From positions 1-46,998 of the forward strand of contig JBIOVM010000149.1 of the NCBI GenBank assembly GCA_044867785.1: DNA of 46,998 nt, written 5' to 3'. Shown piece after piece: positions 1 through 12,262 of this stretch. Position 1 is the stretch's first letter. Every line of letters starts with the position of its first letter. The notes beneath the pieces were generated by a model. That model saw only the letters and a list, made by a program, of their open reading frames with translations, made no database searches and was not told the DNA's origin. A program made the position numbers and the translations under genes. This stretch comes from DASRDR01 sp044867785. Lineage in GTDB: Bacteria; Methylomirabilota; Methylomirabilia; Rokubacteriales; DASRDR01.

Positions 1-2251
1 GGATCGCCTCGACCACCAGGCCGACACGCGAGGCCTCGCGCACTACCTGCTCGACGTCCTTCGACGCCGTCAACCGCTCCACCTCCGCGCTCTCCCGGGC
101 CGAGGCCCGGGCACGCGAGCTCTCGTCGAGCGTCGCGACGCGCACCTCGGCCCGGCGCACGCGCTCCTCGCCGGCCTCCAGCTCGCTCTCGAGGCGCCGG
201 ATCTCGCCGCCGAGATCGCGGATCGCGCGCTTCCGGGCGAGCAGCGACGCGTCTCCCCCGCTGGACGCGCGGCCCCCGCCGAGGGCGCCCGGCGGCGTGA
301 GCACTTCCCCGCCCACGGTGACGAAGCTCGTGCCGTGGCCGTTCTGGGCGTACAGGCGCTCGGCCGCGCCCAGGTCGTGCACCACGACCACCGAGCCCAG
401 GAGGTTCGCGAGCAGGCGGGGATGACCCGAGCCCACCAGCGCGTTCCCGAGCCCGACCACGCCCGGATCCTGTTGGACGTGCGCGTCACCGGCGCCGTTG
501 AGCCAGTCGAGCGGCAGAAAGGTCGCCTGACCACCCCCCGATCGCCCCAGGTACGCGAGGGCGGCCTTGGCCGCCTCGAACGTCTCCATGACCACCCACT
601 GGAGCCGCTCGCCGAGGGCCGCCTCGACGGCGCGCTCGAGCTCACGGGGCACGTCGAGAAGGTCGGCCACCGTGCCCACGACTCCCTCGAGGCGGGCGTC
701 GCCCGCGGCCACGAACACCGCCTGGACGCCCTGGGCGTAGCCGGCTCGCTGCGCCTCCAGCTCCTCGAGCGCCGCCAGGCTCGAGCGCCGCGACGCGAGG
801 GCGAGCCTCGAGCTCTCGACCGTCTCCGCCGCCGAGGCGCGCTCGGCGAGCGCGGCCCCGGTGTCCGTGGCGAGATCCCGCAGCTCGACTTCCAGCGCCG
901 CCACACGCGCGGCGGCGGCGCCGACCCGGGCCCCGGCCGCGCCGCGCGCCGCCTCGAGCCGGGTCCGCTCGGCCTCGGCTTCGGCACGCTCGGCCCGGAG
1001 CCGCTCGAGCCGCCGTCCGAGCTGGTCCCGGCGCTCGCCCAGCGCGCCCAGCACCTGTCCCAGCTCGGTCCGCTGCCCCGCCAAGGTCACCTGCTCCCCG
1101 CGCCGGCCCTCGGCCGCCTCGCGGTCCGCTCGAAGGCGCAGGCGCAGCGTTTCGAGCGCGGTCTCCTCGGCGGCGGCCCGCTCGTGGAGCGCCGCGAAGT
1201 CGCGGCGGACCGCTTCGAGCAGGGTCCCCTTCGCCCGACGCTCCTCGGCGAGGGCCTTTAGCCGGAGCGACAGCGCCTCGGCCTCCTCCGCGAGCCGGTC
1301 GACCTCGGCGCCGAGGTCGCGCTCCACCAGGCGCAGCTGCTCGGCCCGGCCCATGCAGCCTTCCAGCTCGAGGGTCGCCCGCTGGAGCCCGTGGCGCGCC
1401 TCGCCCGCCCGCTGCTCGGCGGTCATGACCTCGGCCCGCGCCAGCTCGAGCGTCGCGCCCAGGGCCGCCGTGCGGGTCTGGCCGGTCTCGACCCGGGCGC
1501 GCTCGGCCGCCTCCTCGGCGGCGCGGCGCTGCTCCTCGTCCCAGAGCTCGGCATGCTCCGCGGCCAAGAGCGCGACCTCGAGCGCGCGGCGCTCGGCCTG
1601 AAGGGCCTTGTGCTGCTGCGCCTTCTTCGCCTGGCGCTCGAGCGAGGCGAGCTGCCGCTTCACCTCGTCCATCACGTCGCGGACACGCAGAAGGTTCTGG
1701 CGCGTGGCCTCCAGCTTCCCGAGCGTCTCGGCGCGCTGCTGCTTGTACCGCGTGATGCCGGCGGCCTCCTCGACGAAGACCCGCCGGTCGAGCGGCTTGG
1801 ACGTGAGGATGTGGGCCAGGCGCTCCTGCTCCATGAGGGCATAGGCCTTGGGGTTGACCCCCGTGCCCAGGAACAGGTCGTGGATGTCCTTGAGGCGACA
1901 CACGGTCTTGTTGAGCAGGTACTCGGACTCGCCGTCCCGGTAGAGGCGCCGGCCGACGCCCACCTCGCTCCACGGCACCGCCACGTCCCCGTCGTTCGAG
2001 AACGTGAGGAGGACCTCGGCGAGGCCGAGAGGCCGACGCGACGTGGACCCGTGGAAGATCACGTCCTCCATGCGGTGGCCGCGAAGCGCCTTGGGGCTCT
2101 GCTCGCCGAGGGACCACCGGAGCGCGTCGGAGATGTTGGATTTGCCGCAGCCGTTCGGGCCGACGATGGCGGTGATCCCCGGCAGGATGCGCACGTCGGT
2201 GCGGTCCGCGAAGGACTTGAAACCGAAGAGCGTGACTCCCTGGAGCCGCAT
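1..2251 (-). CDS. smc: Chromosome partition protein SMC (N-terminal part, cut by window edge)
   Basis: SMC is the ATPase of the bacterial condensin complex (with ScpA/ScpB) that organises and segregates the chromosome. The frame starts at ATG 2251 and stays open to base 1, giving about 750 residues of a protein normally near 1,200. It opens with MRLQGVTLFGFKSFADRT, followed by a Walker A motif GPNGCGKSN at residues 31-39 and EEAAGITRYKQQ near 155-165. A long Ala/Glu/Arg-rich coiled coil follows, then a globular hinge around residues 520-680 (GVVGTVADLLDVPRELERA onward). The returning coil has just begun at the edge; the C-terminal signature and Walker B halves lie outside. It is last in a colinear run after secA, 150 bases downstream, with no clear ribosome-binding site. 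Identity is certain; only the missing C-terminus is unverified. Confidence 0.96.
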   Translation of the reverse strand, partial: MRLQGVTLFGFKSFADRTDVRILPGITAIVGPNGCGKSNISDALRWSLGEQSPKALRGHRMEDVIFHGSTSRRPLGLAEVLLTFSNDGDVAVPWSEVGVGRRLYRDGESEYLLNKTVCRLKDIHDLFLGTGVNPKAYALMEQERLAHILTSKPLDRRVFVEEAAGITRYKQQRAETLGKLEATRQNLLRVRDVMDEVKRQLASLERQAKKAQQHKALQAERRALEVALLAAEHAELWDEEQRRAAEEAAERARVETGQTRTAALGATLELARAEVMTAEQRAGEARHGLQRATLELEGCMGRAEQLRLVERDLGAEVDRLAEEAEALSLRLKALAEERRAKGTLLEAVRRDFAALHERAAAEETALETLRLRLRADREAAEGRRGEQVTLAGQRTELGQVLGALGERRDQLGRRLERLRAERAEAEAERTRLEAARGAAGARVGAAAARVAALEVELRDLATDTGAALAERASAAETVESSRLALASRRSSLAALEELEAQRAGYAQGVQAVFVAAGDARLEGVVGTVADLLDVPRELERAVEAALGERLQWVVMETFEAAKAALAYLGRSGGGQATFLPLDWLNGAGDAHVQQDPGVVGLGNALVGSGHPRLLANLLGSVVVVHDLGAAERLYAQNGHGTSFVTVGGEVLTPPGALGGGRASSGGDASLLARKRAIRDLGGEIRRLESELEAGEERVRRAEVRVATLDESSRARASARESAEVERLTASKDVEQVVREASRVGLVVEAI

Positions 2252-2365
2252 ACTCGTCAAAGACTGATAGCACGGGCCGATGGCCCGTCCAAGGAAAAAA
2301 TACCAGCGGTGGGCGCCCGAAGGCTCCCAGGCCCTACCGGTTGGTGCGGGCGTTCGGCCGGGCGG

Positions 2366-2383
2366 GCGCGCTCGCGAGCGCGC
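2366..2383 (-). terminator. GC palindrome between secA and smc
   Basis: An 18-base perfect palindrome (GCGCGCT, loop CGCG, AGCGCGC) lies 19 bases after the secA stop codon in the direction of transcription. It could form a seven-pair stem, but no T-run follows. It is therefore only a candidate terminator or attenuator before smc. Confidence 0.3.
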
Positions 2384-2401
2384 GAACGGCGAGCGGGGCT
2401 C

Positions 2402-5185
<2,784 letters not shown>

Positions 5186-5242
5186 GACCGTCTCATTGTA
5201 CTCTCCGCGCCAAGCTCCGGCGGGCTCGGACCCTGGGGCGGC

Positions 5243-6955
5243 TCACTTCCCCCGCGCCTGGGTGATCAGCTCGAGGGCGTGCCGGAGGCTCGTGTCGGTG
5301 ACCGACTCGCCGCCGAGCATGCGCGCGACCTCCCGGACGCGATCCCCCTTCACCAGCGCCGCCACCGTCGCGGTCGTGCGGCCGTCCTCCTCGCGCTTCT
5401 CGACCCGCAGGTGCTGATCGGCGTAGGCGGCGATCTGGGGCAGGTGCGTGACGCAGAGGACCTGGCGCACCCGCGACACCTGGCGGAGCTTCTTGCCGAC
5501 GGCGTCGGCGGTCTTCCCGCCGATGCCGACGTCCACCTCGTCGAAGACGACGACCGGCACGGCGTCGGTCGCCGCGAGGACGACCTTGATCGCGAGCATC
5601 GTGCGCGACATCTCTCCGCCCGACGCGATCCGGGCGAGCGGCCGCGCGTCCTCCCCGGCGTTGCCCGAGAAGAGGAACTCCGCCTGATCGACCCCCCGGG
5701 CGCCGAGCCGCCAGCTCCCGGGGCCGACCGCCAGCTCACCGTCCCCCGCGCGCTCCCGGTGCAGGCGCACCCGGAACGCCGCCGTCTCCAGGTCGAGGGC
5801 GCCGAGCTCGGCTACCACGGCCGTCTCGAGCCGCGACACCGCCTGCTCGCGCCGCTCGGCGAGATCCGCGGCGCGCGTGGTCAGCTCGGCGCGCAGCCGG
5901 TCGGCGCGCTCCGCGAGCCGCGCCTCGTCCTCTCCGCTGCGACCGACCCCTTCGAGATCGGACGCGACCTTCGTCCGGAACGCCAGCACCGCCTCGACGC
6001 TCTCCCCGTACTTCCGCTTCAGCCGGGTGATTTCGTCGAGCCGACGCTCGACCGCATCGAGGCGCGGCGGGTCGAAGACCACGCCGTCCCGGTAGCCGCG
6101 CAGCGTCCTCGCCGTCTCGTCCAGGTGGACCAGCGCCGTCTCGAGCGCCTGGAGGGTCGGCTGGATCCCGGGATCGATGCGGGCCATCTCGCGGACCAGG
6201 ACGGCGACGCGTCCCGCTCGCTCCACCGCCGAGGACGGGTCGTCGTAGAGCTCCCGGTACGCCGCGTTGGCGCCCTCGGCCAGGCGCTCGGCGTTGACGA
6301 GGCGCCGACGCTCGTCGCGAAGCTCGTCCTCCTCGCCGACCCGGAGCCGCACGCCGTCGATCTCCGCGAGCGTGTCGCGGTATTGGGCGGTCCGGGCCGT
6401 CAGATCGCGGGACGTCACCCGAAGCGCCTCCAGCTCCGCCGAGACCGCGCGCCACTCCTCGTAGCGCTGGCGTAGCCGGTCGCGCAGGACGCCCAGGCCC
6501 GCGAACGCATCCAGGAGGTCCAGGTGACGGGCGGGCCGGAGGAGGGCCTGGTGCTCGTGCTGGCCGTGGACCTCCACCAGCGTCTCGCCGAGCTTCTCGA
6601 GGAGCGCGAGCGTCGCGTTCGAGTCGTTCAGGAAGACCCGCCCGCGCCCTCCGCGCACCAGCTCCCGCCGGACGACCAGCGTGCCGTTCTCGAGCGCGAT
6701 GCCGTGATCCTGCAGGAGATTGGCGACCGCACTCTTGCGCGGCGCGTCGAACACCGCCTCGATGGTGGCCGTCTCCGCACCCGCGCGAATGGTCTCGGCA
6801 GGCTGGGCGCGCTCGCCGAGGAGCAAGGTCAGCGCGTCGATGAGGATCGACTTCCCGGCGCCGGTCTCCCCGGTCAGCACGTTCAGGCCGGGCCCGAACG
6901 GAACCGTCAGCGACTCAATGACCGCGAGGTTCTTGACCCTGAGCTCTCGAAGCAC
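5243..6955 (-). CDS. recN: DNA repair protein RecN
   Basis: RecN is an SMC-like ATPase that acts early in recombinational repair of double-strand breaks. The 570-residue protein starts with GTG at 6955 (MLRELRVKNLAVIESLTV). It has Walker A GETGAGKS at residues 29-36 and a short arginine/alanine-rich coiled coil in the middle. The C-terminal half carries the ABC signature region (ARIASGGEMSRTMLAIK), Walker B VVFDEVDVGIGG and the D-loop/H-loop segment LCVTHLPQIAAYAD. Length and motif order match the family. The start lies 21 bases after the nadK stop, and nadK-recN adjacency is common in bacteria, so co-transcription is likely. Confidence 0.97.
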   Translation of the reverse strand: MLRELRVKNLAVIESLTVPFGPGLNVLTGETGAGKSILIDALTLLLGERAQPAETIRAGAETATIEAVFDAPRKSAVANLLQDHGIALENGTLVVRRELVRGGRGRVFLNDSNATLALLEKLGETLVEVHGQHEHQALLRPARHLDLLDAFAGLGVLRDRLRQRYEEWRAVSAELEALRVTSRDLTARTAQYRDTLAEIDGVRLRVGEEDELRDERRRLVNAERLAEGANAAYRELYDDPSSAVERAGRVAVLVREMARIDPGIQPTLQALETALVHLDETARTLRGYRDGVVFDPPRLDAVERRLDEITRLKRKYGESVEAVLAFRTKVASDLEGVGRSGEDEARLAERADRLRAELTTRAADLAERREQAVSRLETAVVAELGALDLETAAFRVRLHRERAGDGELAVGPGSWRLGARGVDQAEFLFSGNAGEDARPLARIASGGEMSRTMLAIKVVLAATDAVPVVVFDEVDVGIGGKTADAVGKKLRQVSRVRQVLCVTHLPQIAAYADQHLRVEKREEDGRTTATVAALVKGDRVREVARMLGGESVTDTSLRHALELITQARGK

Positions 6956-6976
6956 CCGCGATCTCCTCCGCGACGG

Positions 6977-7837
6977 TCAGCGTTCGCCCCATTTTAGCTT
7001 CGTGCGCAGGACCTCGAAGTAGGATTTCCGCGGGTCCCGGATGAGCCGGATGCGGGCCCCCGCCCGCCGGACGTGGACGACGTCGCCCGCCGCAACCGGC
7101 GGGCCGGGCTGCCCGTCGACCGAGAGCACCACGTCGGGCGCCTCGGTCAGGAGGGTCACCTCCAGCCGCGCCGAGGCTGGCAGCACGATCGGCCGGTTGG
7201 TCAAGGTGTGCGAGCAGATCGGGGTCAGGACCACGGCGTCCATGGTGGGGAACAGGATCGGGCCGGCGGCGGAGAGGTTGTACGCGGTGGAGCCGGTGGG
7301 AGTCGCGATGATGAGGCCGTCCGCCCGGTACGCCGTCATCGGCTGGCCGTCCGCTCTCACCTCGAGGTCGATCAGGCGCCCGAGGGCCCCCTTCGCCACC
7401 ACGACGTCGTTGAGCGCCTGCTGCTCGGTCGCCGGGGTACCCCGCCTCACGAGGGAGGCCACAAGGACGAGGCGCTCCTCGGCCGTGTACTCCCCCCGCA
7501 GTACGGCCTCGAGGGTCGGAAAGAGCGCCTCGAGCGTGGTCGCCGTGAGGAACCCGAGGCCGCCCAGGTTCACGCCGAGGATCGGGACGTCCAGGCCGTC
7601 GACCCGCCGGGCCACCGACAGGAGGGTGCCGTCGCCGCCCAGCACGACGATCAGATCGACCTTGCTGGGAAGCTCCGACTTCTCCGCCACGATGACGCCC
7701 GGGAGGCCCAGCGCGCCGGCCGTCTCGCCGTCCACCAGGACCTCGCGCCCGTGGGCGCCGAGCCACTTGGCGAGCCCGCGCACGACGTCGATCGCCTCGG
7801 CGCGGTCCCGCCGCGCGACGATTCCAATGCGCCTCAT
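6977..7837 (-). CDS. nadK: NAD kinase
   Basis: This enzyme phosphorylates NAD to NADP in the cytoplasm and is the only route to NADP. The 286-residue protein shows the nucleotide-binding motif GGDGT at residues 67-71 (LIVVLGGDGTLLSVARR). The second conserved block reads LNDVVVAKG, and TPTGSTAYNLSAAGP is the Gly-rich motif of the family. Its ATG at 7837 is preceded by GGAGGG at good spacing, which fixes the start. It begins 16 bases after the tlyA stop and ends 21 bases before recN, so it belongs to the same transcription unit. No unusual features. Confidence 0.97.
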   Translation of the reverse strand: MRRIGIVARRDRAEAIDVVRGLAKWLGAHGREVLVDGETAGALGLPGVIVAEKSELPSKVDLIVVLGGDGTLLSVARRVDGLDVPILGVNLGGLGFLTATTLEALFPTLEAVLRGEYTAEERLVLVASLVRRGTPATEQQALNDVVVAKGALGRLIDLEVRADGQPMTAYRADGLIIATPTGSTAYNLSAAGPILFPTMDAVVLTPICSHTLTNRPIVLPASARLEVTLLTEAPDVVLSVDGQPGPPVAAGDVVHVRRAGARIRLIRDPRKSYFEVLRTKLKWGER

Positions 7838-7853
7838 GCGACCCTCCCCTCCT

Positions 7854-8747
7854 CTACCCGCGCGCCCGCGCTCGACCGGGCGCTTCGCGCGGCGAGCGCT
7901 GCTCCCCGGGCCCGGCCGCCTCGGGCGTGGCCGGGACTTCGGCGGCCAGGGCCGCCTCGAAGCGATCGCCCTCGAGCGACGCCGGCGCCGGGACGTCGCG
8001 AACGAGACGCAGGAAGACCTCCCGGTTGCCCTTCGGGCCGTGGAGCACGGACGCCGCCACGCCGGCGGCGCCGAACCCCAGGGCTCGGGCCGCGTCGGCG
8101 ACGCTCCGGACCGCGGCGCGGCGCGCAGTCCATGCGCGAACTACGCCGCCCTTCCCCACCTGCGCCGGCCCCACCTCGAACTGCGGCTTCACCAGGGCGA
8201 CGATCTCCGCCGAGGCGGCCACGCACGCGGCGACCGCGGGCAGGACCTTCGCGAGGGAGATGAACGACACGTCGATCGTCGCCAGCGACGGAAGCTCCGG
8301 GAAGCGATCGGGAGCGAGGTGCCGCGCGTTCACGCCCTCCCACACGGAAACCCTGGGGTCACGACGCAGGCGCGGGTGGAGCTGCCCCTGTCCCACGTCG
8401 ACCGCGTGAACGTGACGGGCGCCCCGCGCGAGCAGACAGTCGGTGAACCCCCCGGTCGAAGCCCCCACGTCGAGGCACACGCGGCCCTCGACGCGCACCG
8501 CGAAGGCGTCCAGGGCCGCCGCGAGCTTCTCTCCGCCCCGCCCCACGAAGGGCGCCGGCGTCACGCGCTCCAGCGCCGTGCCGGGCGAGACGAGGCGGCC
8601 GGCCTTCGGAGCCACCCCGCCCGGCAGCCGCACTTGACCGGCGAGGATCAGCCGGGCGGCCTCCGCGCGGCTGCCCGCCAGGCCGCGCGCCACGAGCAGC
8701 TCGTCCAGGCGGACGCGTGCGCCTCGTGCGGTCTCGGCGGCGCTCAT
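7854..8747 (-). CDS. tlyA: TlyA-type rRNA (cytidine-2'-O)-methyltransferase
   Basis: TlyA-family proteins 2'-O-methylate cytidines in 16S/23S rRNA; older annotations call them haemolysin. The 297-residue protein has an S4 RNA-binding domain at about residues 11-65 (VRLDELLVARGLAGSRAEAA) and an FtsJ-like Rossmann methyltransferase after residue 70. The SAM motif is CLDVGASTGGFTDCLL at residues 91-106, and the conserved Lys is in ALVKPQFEVG. The frame could be extended upstream, but ATG 8747 overlaps the phosphohexomutase stop as ATGA, gives the family's usual length and is preferred. The C-terminus has a low-complexity Pro/Ala/Arg tail of about 40 residues. Its exact methylation site is not readable from sequence. 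Confidence 0.93.
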   Translation of the reverse strand: MSAAETARGARVRLDELLVARGLAGSRAEAARLILAGQVRLPGGVAPKAGRLVSPGTALERVTPAPFVGRGGEKLAAALDAFAVRVEGRVCLDVGASTGGFTDCLLARGARHVHAVDVGQGQLHPRLRRDPRVSVWEGVNARHLAPDRFPELPSLATIDVSFISLAKVLPAVAACVAASAEIVALVKPQFEVGPAQVGKGGVVRAWTARRAAVRSVADAARALGFGAAGVAASVLHGPKGNREVFLRLVRDVPAPASLEGDRFEAALAAEVPATPEAAGPGEQRSPREAPGRARARG

Positions 8748-10168
8748 GCGAAGAAGTGCCGCATCGCGGCGTCGCGGATCGACTCGAGCGTCGCGGCCTC
8801 CGGCGCCTCCACGTAGAGCCGCGCCACCGGTTCCGTCCCCGAGGTCCGGACGAGCATCCAGGCGCCCCCGTCCAGGTGGAGCTTCAGCCCGTCGGTCGTC
8901 TCGACGCGCCGGACGGGCCGCCCCGCGAGCGCCGCCGGCGGCGCCGCGATCCGCGCGGGCAGCGCCCGCCGCACCGTCTCGGACAGGGGCACGTTGATTC
9001 GGACGGACACGAGTCGCCCCACCTCGCCGTAGAGGCGCTCCAGCACGTCCCCGAGCGCCGCGCCCTCCACCGCCGCCACCTCCGCAGCGAGCAGGCACGC
9101 GAGGATGCCGTCCTTCTCCGGCGGGTGGCCCTTGAGGCTCATGCCGCCCGACTCCTCGCCGCCGAACATCGCGCGACCCTGGGTGATGAGGTCACCCAGG
9201 TACTTGAAGCCGACGGGCGTCTCGTGGAGCTCGCACCCGTAGCGGGCGGCGAGCGCGTCGAGCAGATGCGTCGTGGCAACGCTCCGGGCGACGCCGCCAC
9301 GCCAGCCGCGATGGCGCAGGAGGTGGCGCAGCACCAGGGCGAGGATCGGGTTCGGCGCCAGCACGGTGCCGTCTCGGTCCACGACCCCGAAGCGGTCGGC
9401 GTCGCCGTCCGTGGCGAGGCCGAGATGCGCGTCCTGCTCGCGGACCGTCCGGATCAGCTCTCCCAGGTGCTCCTCCGCCGGCTCGGGCGGATGGCCGCCG
9501 AACGTGACGTCCCGGGCCCCATGCAGCAGCGTGACGGCGCAGCCGGCCTCCTCCAGCAGGCGATCGAGGTAGCCGCGGGCCGGCCCGTGCATCACGTCGA
9601 CGACCACGCGCAGCCGGGCGCCCCGTATGGCGGCGAGGTCGACCATTTCGCGGCACTGCTCGAGGTACGCCGGAGCGAAGTCGGCCGCCTCGACGAGCCC
9701 GCTCGCCCGCATCTCCGGGCCAGTCAGACCGCCCGGATCGCGCAGCCCGGCCACCCGGGACTCGATCGCGCGCGTCACCTCCGGCAGGGCCGGGCCGCCG
9801 GTCGGCCCCGACAGCTTGAGCCCGTTGTCCCAGGCCGGGTTGTGGCTCGCCGTGATGGTGACACCGGCGGCGGCCCGGTGGTGGAGTACCGCGTGAGCCA
9901 CGGTGGGCGTGGGCACGGCGGCGGCGGCGAGCCGGCACCGGATGCCGCCCTGCGCCAGCGCCCCGGCCGCCGCAGCGCCGAAGTCCTCCGATAAGAAGCG
10001 CGTGTCGTAGCCCACCACCGCCCCGCGCTCGGCCTCACCGGACTCCCGGAGGTGGTCGCCGATGGCGCGCGCGAGACGGCGCACGTTCGCGAAGGTGTAG
10101 GTGTCCGCGATCCGCGCGCGCCATCCCGACGTGCCGAACTTGATCGGGTCGAGCCCGGGGTTCGCCAT
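8744..10168 (-). CDS. Phosphoglucomutase/phosphomannomutase family protein
   Basis: An alpha-D-phosphohexomutase that interconverts hexose 1- and 6-phosphates, feeding nucleotide-sugar synthesis. The 474 residues show the four expected elements in order: the phosphoserine loop TASHNP at residues 106-111 (Ser108), the metal-binding loop ATDGDADRFG, the sugar-selectivity loop GGEESGGMS, and the C-terminal phosphate-binding loop VRTSGTEPVARLY. Start ATG 10168 gives the typical N-terminus ending in IKFGTSGWRA. It follows the rhomboid gene by 18 bases and overlaps tlyA by four. Whether glucose or mannose is preferred cannot be told. It may supply precursors for the polysaccharide locus ten kilobases away, but that is only an inference. 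Confidence 0.94.
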   Translation of the reverse strand: MANPGLDPIKFGTSGWRARIADTYTFANVRRLARAIGDHLRESGEAERGAVVGYDTRFLSEDFGAAAAGALAQGGIRCRLAAAAVPTPTVAHAVLHHRAAAGVTITASHNPAWDNGLKLSGPTGGPALPEVTRAIESRVAGLRDPGGLTGPEMRASGLVEAADFAPAYLEQCREMVDLAAIRGARLRVVVDVMHGPARGYLDRLLEEAGCAVTLLHGARDVTFGGHPPEPAEEHLGELIRTVREQDAHLGLATDGDADRFGVVDRDGTVLAPNPILALVLRHLLRHRGWRGGVARSVATTHLLDALAARYGCELHETPVGFKYLGDLITQGRAMFGGEESGGMSLKGHPPEKDGILACLLAAEVAAVEGAALGDVLERLYGEVGRLVSVRINVPLSETVRRALPARIAAPPAALAGRPVRRVETTDGLKLHLDGGAWMLVRTSGTEPVARLYVEAPEAATLESIRDAAMRHFFA

Positions 10169-10186
10169 CGCTCGATTATAGTGCGC

Positions 10187-10930
10187 TCAGCGCCAGCCCC
10201 GGGCGCGACGGCGGCGCTCGCCCCGGAAGACATGGACCAGCCCGAGGCCGGCGACGAAGCCGCCGAGGTGGGCGAGCACCGCCACCCCGCCGACGTCTCC
10301 GCGCGCGAACGTGAACAGGCTGCTGGCGACTTGGAGGACCACCCAGAGCCCGAGGACCACCAGCGCGGGCACCGAGATCACCCGCACGAAGAACCCGATG
10401 ATCACCAGCGTCCGGACGCGCGTCTGGGGATAGAGCACGACGTACCCGCCGAGGGTTCCCGCGACGGCGCCGCTCGCGCCGACCATCGGGACGGCCGAGG
10501 CCGGATTTTGCAGGAACTGCGCGGCCGCCGCCACGATCCCGCAGACGAGGTAGAAGGCGAAGAACCGCCCGTGGCCCATCGCGTCCTCGGTCACGCTGCC
10601 GAAGATCCAGAGATAGAGCATGTTCGCGCCGACGTGCAGCAGGCCTCCGTGCACGAACATCGAGGTGAGGACCGTCACCAACGGCGGCGGCGCGGCGGCG
10701 AGGGCGGTCTCCAGCATCGGCGGGCAGATATCGCGGACGCGGCAGGGAATCAGCCCGAACTCGACGACGAACTGCTGGTAGAGCATGTCGCCGAGCGCGG
10801 CCCGGCTGGCGGGCGCGGGATCGAACCACAGGAAGAACTGATAGAGATAGATGACGACGTTCACGGCGATCAGGCCGAGCGAGACCGCCGGGAACCCTCG
10901 GGTCGGGACGTCGGCCTTAAGCGGGAACAC
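10187..10930 (-). CDS. Rhomboid family intramembrane serine protease
   Basis: Rhomboids cleave membrane-spanning segments inside the lipid bilayer. This 247-residue protein has about six hydrophobic segments. Signatures are HGGLLHVGANM (residues 94-104), the catalytic serine loop GASGAVAG with Ser153, and the partner histidine in LAHLGGFVAG (His221). The large loop between helices 1 and 2 carries Cys63 and Cys69. The tail is short and very basic. Start is GTG 10930; a clear ribosome-binding site is not visible. It is sandwiched between the M16 peptidase pair and the phosphohexomutase with gaps under 20 bases. Its substrate is unknown. Confidence 0.95.
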   Translation of the reverse strand: MFPLKADVPTRGFPAVSLGLIAVNVVIYLYQFFLWFDPAPASRAALGDMLYQQFVVEFGLIPCRVRDICPPMLETALAAAPPPLVTVLTSMFVHGGLLHVGANMLYLWIFGSVTEDAMGHGRFFAFYLVCGIVAAAAQFLQNPASAVPMVGASGAVAGTLGGYVVLYPQTRVRTLVIIGFFVRVISVPALVVLGLWVVLQVASSLFTFARGDVGGVAVLAHLGGFVAGLGLVHVFRGERRRRARGWR

Positions 10931-10945
10931 CGGACCCGCCGGACC

Positions 10946-12262
10946 TCAATCCGGGCCCACCACCACCACCGCCGGCTCGACCAGGTGACGGCGCGCGGCC
11001 CGAAGGACGGCGGGCGCGTCGATCGCCTCCAGCAGCCCCGGGTAGTGCATGACGTACTCCGCGCCGACGCCCATCACCTCGTAGAAGGCGAGGTAGAAGC
11101 TCTGGCGCCCATTCGTGCGGCGGTCGAGCACGAACGAGCCCGAGAGGTACGCCGCCGTCCGGGCGAGCTCCTCGTCGGGCACCGGCTCGCCGGCCACGCG
11201 CTCGACCTCCCGCCGGAGTCCCGCCTCGGCCGCCTCCACGTTCTCCGGCGCGGTGCCGATGTGCAGGACGACGCGACCCGCCCCGCGCCGCGTCACGTAC
11301 GCCGAGCCCACGGAGTACGCGAGCCCTTCCTCGTCGCGGAGGGTTCGGAAGAGACGGCTCGACATTCCGCCGCCCAGCACGCCGTTCGCAACCTTGAGCG
11401 CGACGTGGTCAGGAGCGGCGACCGGCGGCGCTAGGTATCCCACGAGCACGTGGGCCTGCTGCGTCGGCGACGCCTGTCGCTCGCGCAGCCGCACCGGTCG
11501 CTCGGGGGGCGGCGCCGCCTCGGGAGGCGGGGGGCCGGGGGGAAGCGAGCCGAACAGCCGGCTCGCCTCGGCGAGCACCTCGTCGGCGGCGACCGCGCCC
11601 GACACGGCGAGGACCAGGCGGTCGGCCGCGTACGCCTGTCCGAAACGCGCGCGCAGGTCCCCTTCGGCGATGCGCGAGACGGTCTCCTCCTCGCCGCTGG
11701 GCGGCAGCCCGTACCCGCGCGGCCCGAAGAGCGCGCGGGCGAGCACTCGGCTCGCCACGTGGGCCGGCTGGTCCTCGAGACCGCGGATCTGGGCGAGGAG
11801 GACCCGGCGTTCCCGCTCGATCTCCTCGTCCGCCAGGCGCGGCGCGGTGGCCACGTCGTGCAGCAGCGCGAGGAGGGGTCGCCAGTGCCGGGCGAGTCCG
11901 AACGCGCGCAGCTCGGCGTACTCCTGGTCGACCCCGCTCTCGATGCCGCCTCCCGCGTCCTCGGCCGTGCGCGCGATGTCGACCGCGCTCAGGGCGCGCG
12001 TGCCCTTGAGCAGGACGCGGCCGAGCAGGGCGGTCACGCCGTTCACGTCCGCGGCCTCGTCGGCCGATCCGGCGCGCGAGAGGAGGGTCAGGGCGACCAC
12101 GGGCGCGCTGGGGTTCTCCCGCACGAGGACGGTGAAGCGGTTCGGGAGCACCAGGCGCGTCACTGGGCCCAGTCCGCCGACGGCGGCGTGCCCGGCCTCC
12201 GGAGAAAGCCTGGGCTCGGAGGGGAGCGAGTCCGTCCGGGGCCGGCTCTCGTCGGCGATCAT
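10946..12262 (-). CDS. M16 family peptidase-like protein, non-catalytic subunit
   Basis: A 438-residue M16 (insulinase/pitrilysin) fold protein with its two homologous halves, but without the HxxEH zinc motif. The corresponding stretch reads NGVTALLGRVLLKGTRA, so it cannot bind zinc in the usual way. It keeps the glycine-rich C-terminal surface (NGVLGGGMSSRLFRTLRDEEGLAYSV) that in this family contributes substrate-binding residues. Pairs of one active and one inactive M16 subunit form heterodimeric proteases, and the neighbour at 12259-13542 is the active partner. The ATG at 12262 overlaps the partner's stop as ATGA, consistent with equimolar synthesis. The frame is open far upstream, but this start is chosen for the overlap and the length. 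Confidence 0.92.
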   Translation of the reverse strand: MIADESRPRTDSLPSEPRLSPEAGHAAVGGLGPVTRLVLPNRFTVLVRENPSAPVVALTLLSRAGSADEAADVNGVTALLGRVLLKGTRALSAVDIARTAEDAGGGIESGVDQEYAELRAFGLARHWRPLLALLHDVATAPRLADEEIERERRVLLAQIRGLEDQPAHVASRVLARALFGPRGYGLPPSGEEETVSRIAEGDLRARFGQAYAADRLVLAVSGAVAADEVLAEASRLFGSLPPGPPPPEAAPPPERPVRLRERQASPTQQAHVLVGYLAPPVAAPDHVALKVANGVLGGGMSSRLFRTLRDEEGLAYSVGSAYVTRRGAGRVVLHIGTAPENVEAAEAGLRREVERVAGEPVPDEELARTAAYLSGSFVLDRRTNGRQSFYLAFYEVMGVGAEYVMHYPGLLEAIDAPAVLRAARRHLVEPAVVVVGPD